From contig NZ_JASAMB010000010.1 in NCBI RefSeq assembly GCF_029948125.1, positions 62,001 through 126,000 on the forward strand: a stretch of DNA of 64,000 nucleotides, written 5' to 3'. The notes under the pieces are model-generated. The model was given only the letters and a program-made list of their open reading frames with translations, was not told the DNA's origin and ran no database searches. Below are positions 63,960-64,000 of this stretch, piece by piece; position 1 is the stretch's first letter, and each line of letters starts with the position of its first letter. The DNA is from Catellatospora sp. KI3 (GTDB lineage Bacteria; Actinomycetota; Actinomycetes; Mycobacteriales; Micromonosporaceae). A program made the translations under genes and the position numbers.

Positions 63960-64000
63960 CGAGCCGCCACCGGCCGGGAGCGGCGGTCAGCCGGCGACGG

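Overview
The window reads as chromosomal DNA from a high-GC actinomycete. Nearly every gene shows strong G/C third-position bias, GTG starts are common, and the family mix (GPP34, DUF1469/DUF3618 pair, SNF2 plus SWIM pair, LAL-type LuxR regulator, CHAT and FHA proteins) is typical of filamentous Actinobacteria, plausibly Micromonosporaceae (inference). I see no rRNA, CRISPR array or intact insertion sequence. One tRNA gene, tRNA-Leu(GAG), is present.

Layout. 1-4.5 kb: two membrane proteins with a propeller or fibronectin-like part, a small Smr protein and a secreted M14 carboxypeptidase. 4.6-9.5 kb: an XRE regulator, an APC permease coupled to an acetamidase/formamidase, a GPP34 protein and a cation/proton antiporter. 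9.7-16.4 kb: a FAD oxidoreductase coupled to a Rieske oxygenase, a secreted protein, a VOC protein, the 3' stump of a beta-galactosidase gene, and a DUF2075 helicase with a nuclease-like N terminus. 16.5-18.7 kb: a lipoprotein, a P-loop kinase, tRNA-Leu, and a lower-GC zone with a long palindrome and apparent gene stumps.

18.7-39.3 kb is an accessory island and the most interesting part. Two divergent operons share a promoter region carrying iterated TGGAA/TTCCA operators. The left arm (minus strand) encodes an unknown protein, a VWA-like lipoprotein, a four-helix membrane protein and a radical SAM enzyme. The right arm (plus strand) encodes a membrane Ser/Thr kinase, a membrane/helical protein, a ClpB-D2-like AAA+ ATPase, a zinc-ribbon FHA protein, a 1211-residue CHAT protease-like protein, and a Xre-type antitoxin with a RES-domain (NAD-degrading) toxin. 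The genes of the left arm, and the first five of the right arm, are joined by 4-base start/stop overlaps. The last two right-arm genes are separated by 13 bp and 1 bp. My inference is a phosphorylation-gated conflict or cell-suicide system: kinase and FHA signal, AAA+ ATPase remodels, CHAT protease acts, RES enzyme depletes NAD. Behind it, on the minus strand, come a TPR protein, a TetR-like regulator, an uncharacterised protein with a frameshifted small partner, and a macro-domain protein. The right border holds degraded Rhs/YD-repeat sequence.

39.5-49 kb: membrane and secreted proteins, a large LuxR regulator, an M4 metalloprotease gene broken by a one-base frameshift, and a DUF1469/DUF3618 pair. 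49-56.3 kb: an LPKTG cell-wall protein, a secreted RCC1-repeat protein, YnfA, a mer-like three-gene operon, an M15 peptidase, a uridine-kinase-like protein and a secreted protein. 56.4-64 kb: a three-gene Dyp-peroxidase operon, a SNF2 helicase and a SWIM zinc-finger protein.
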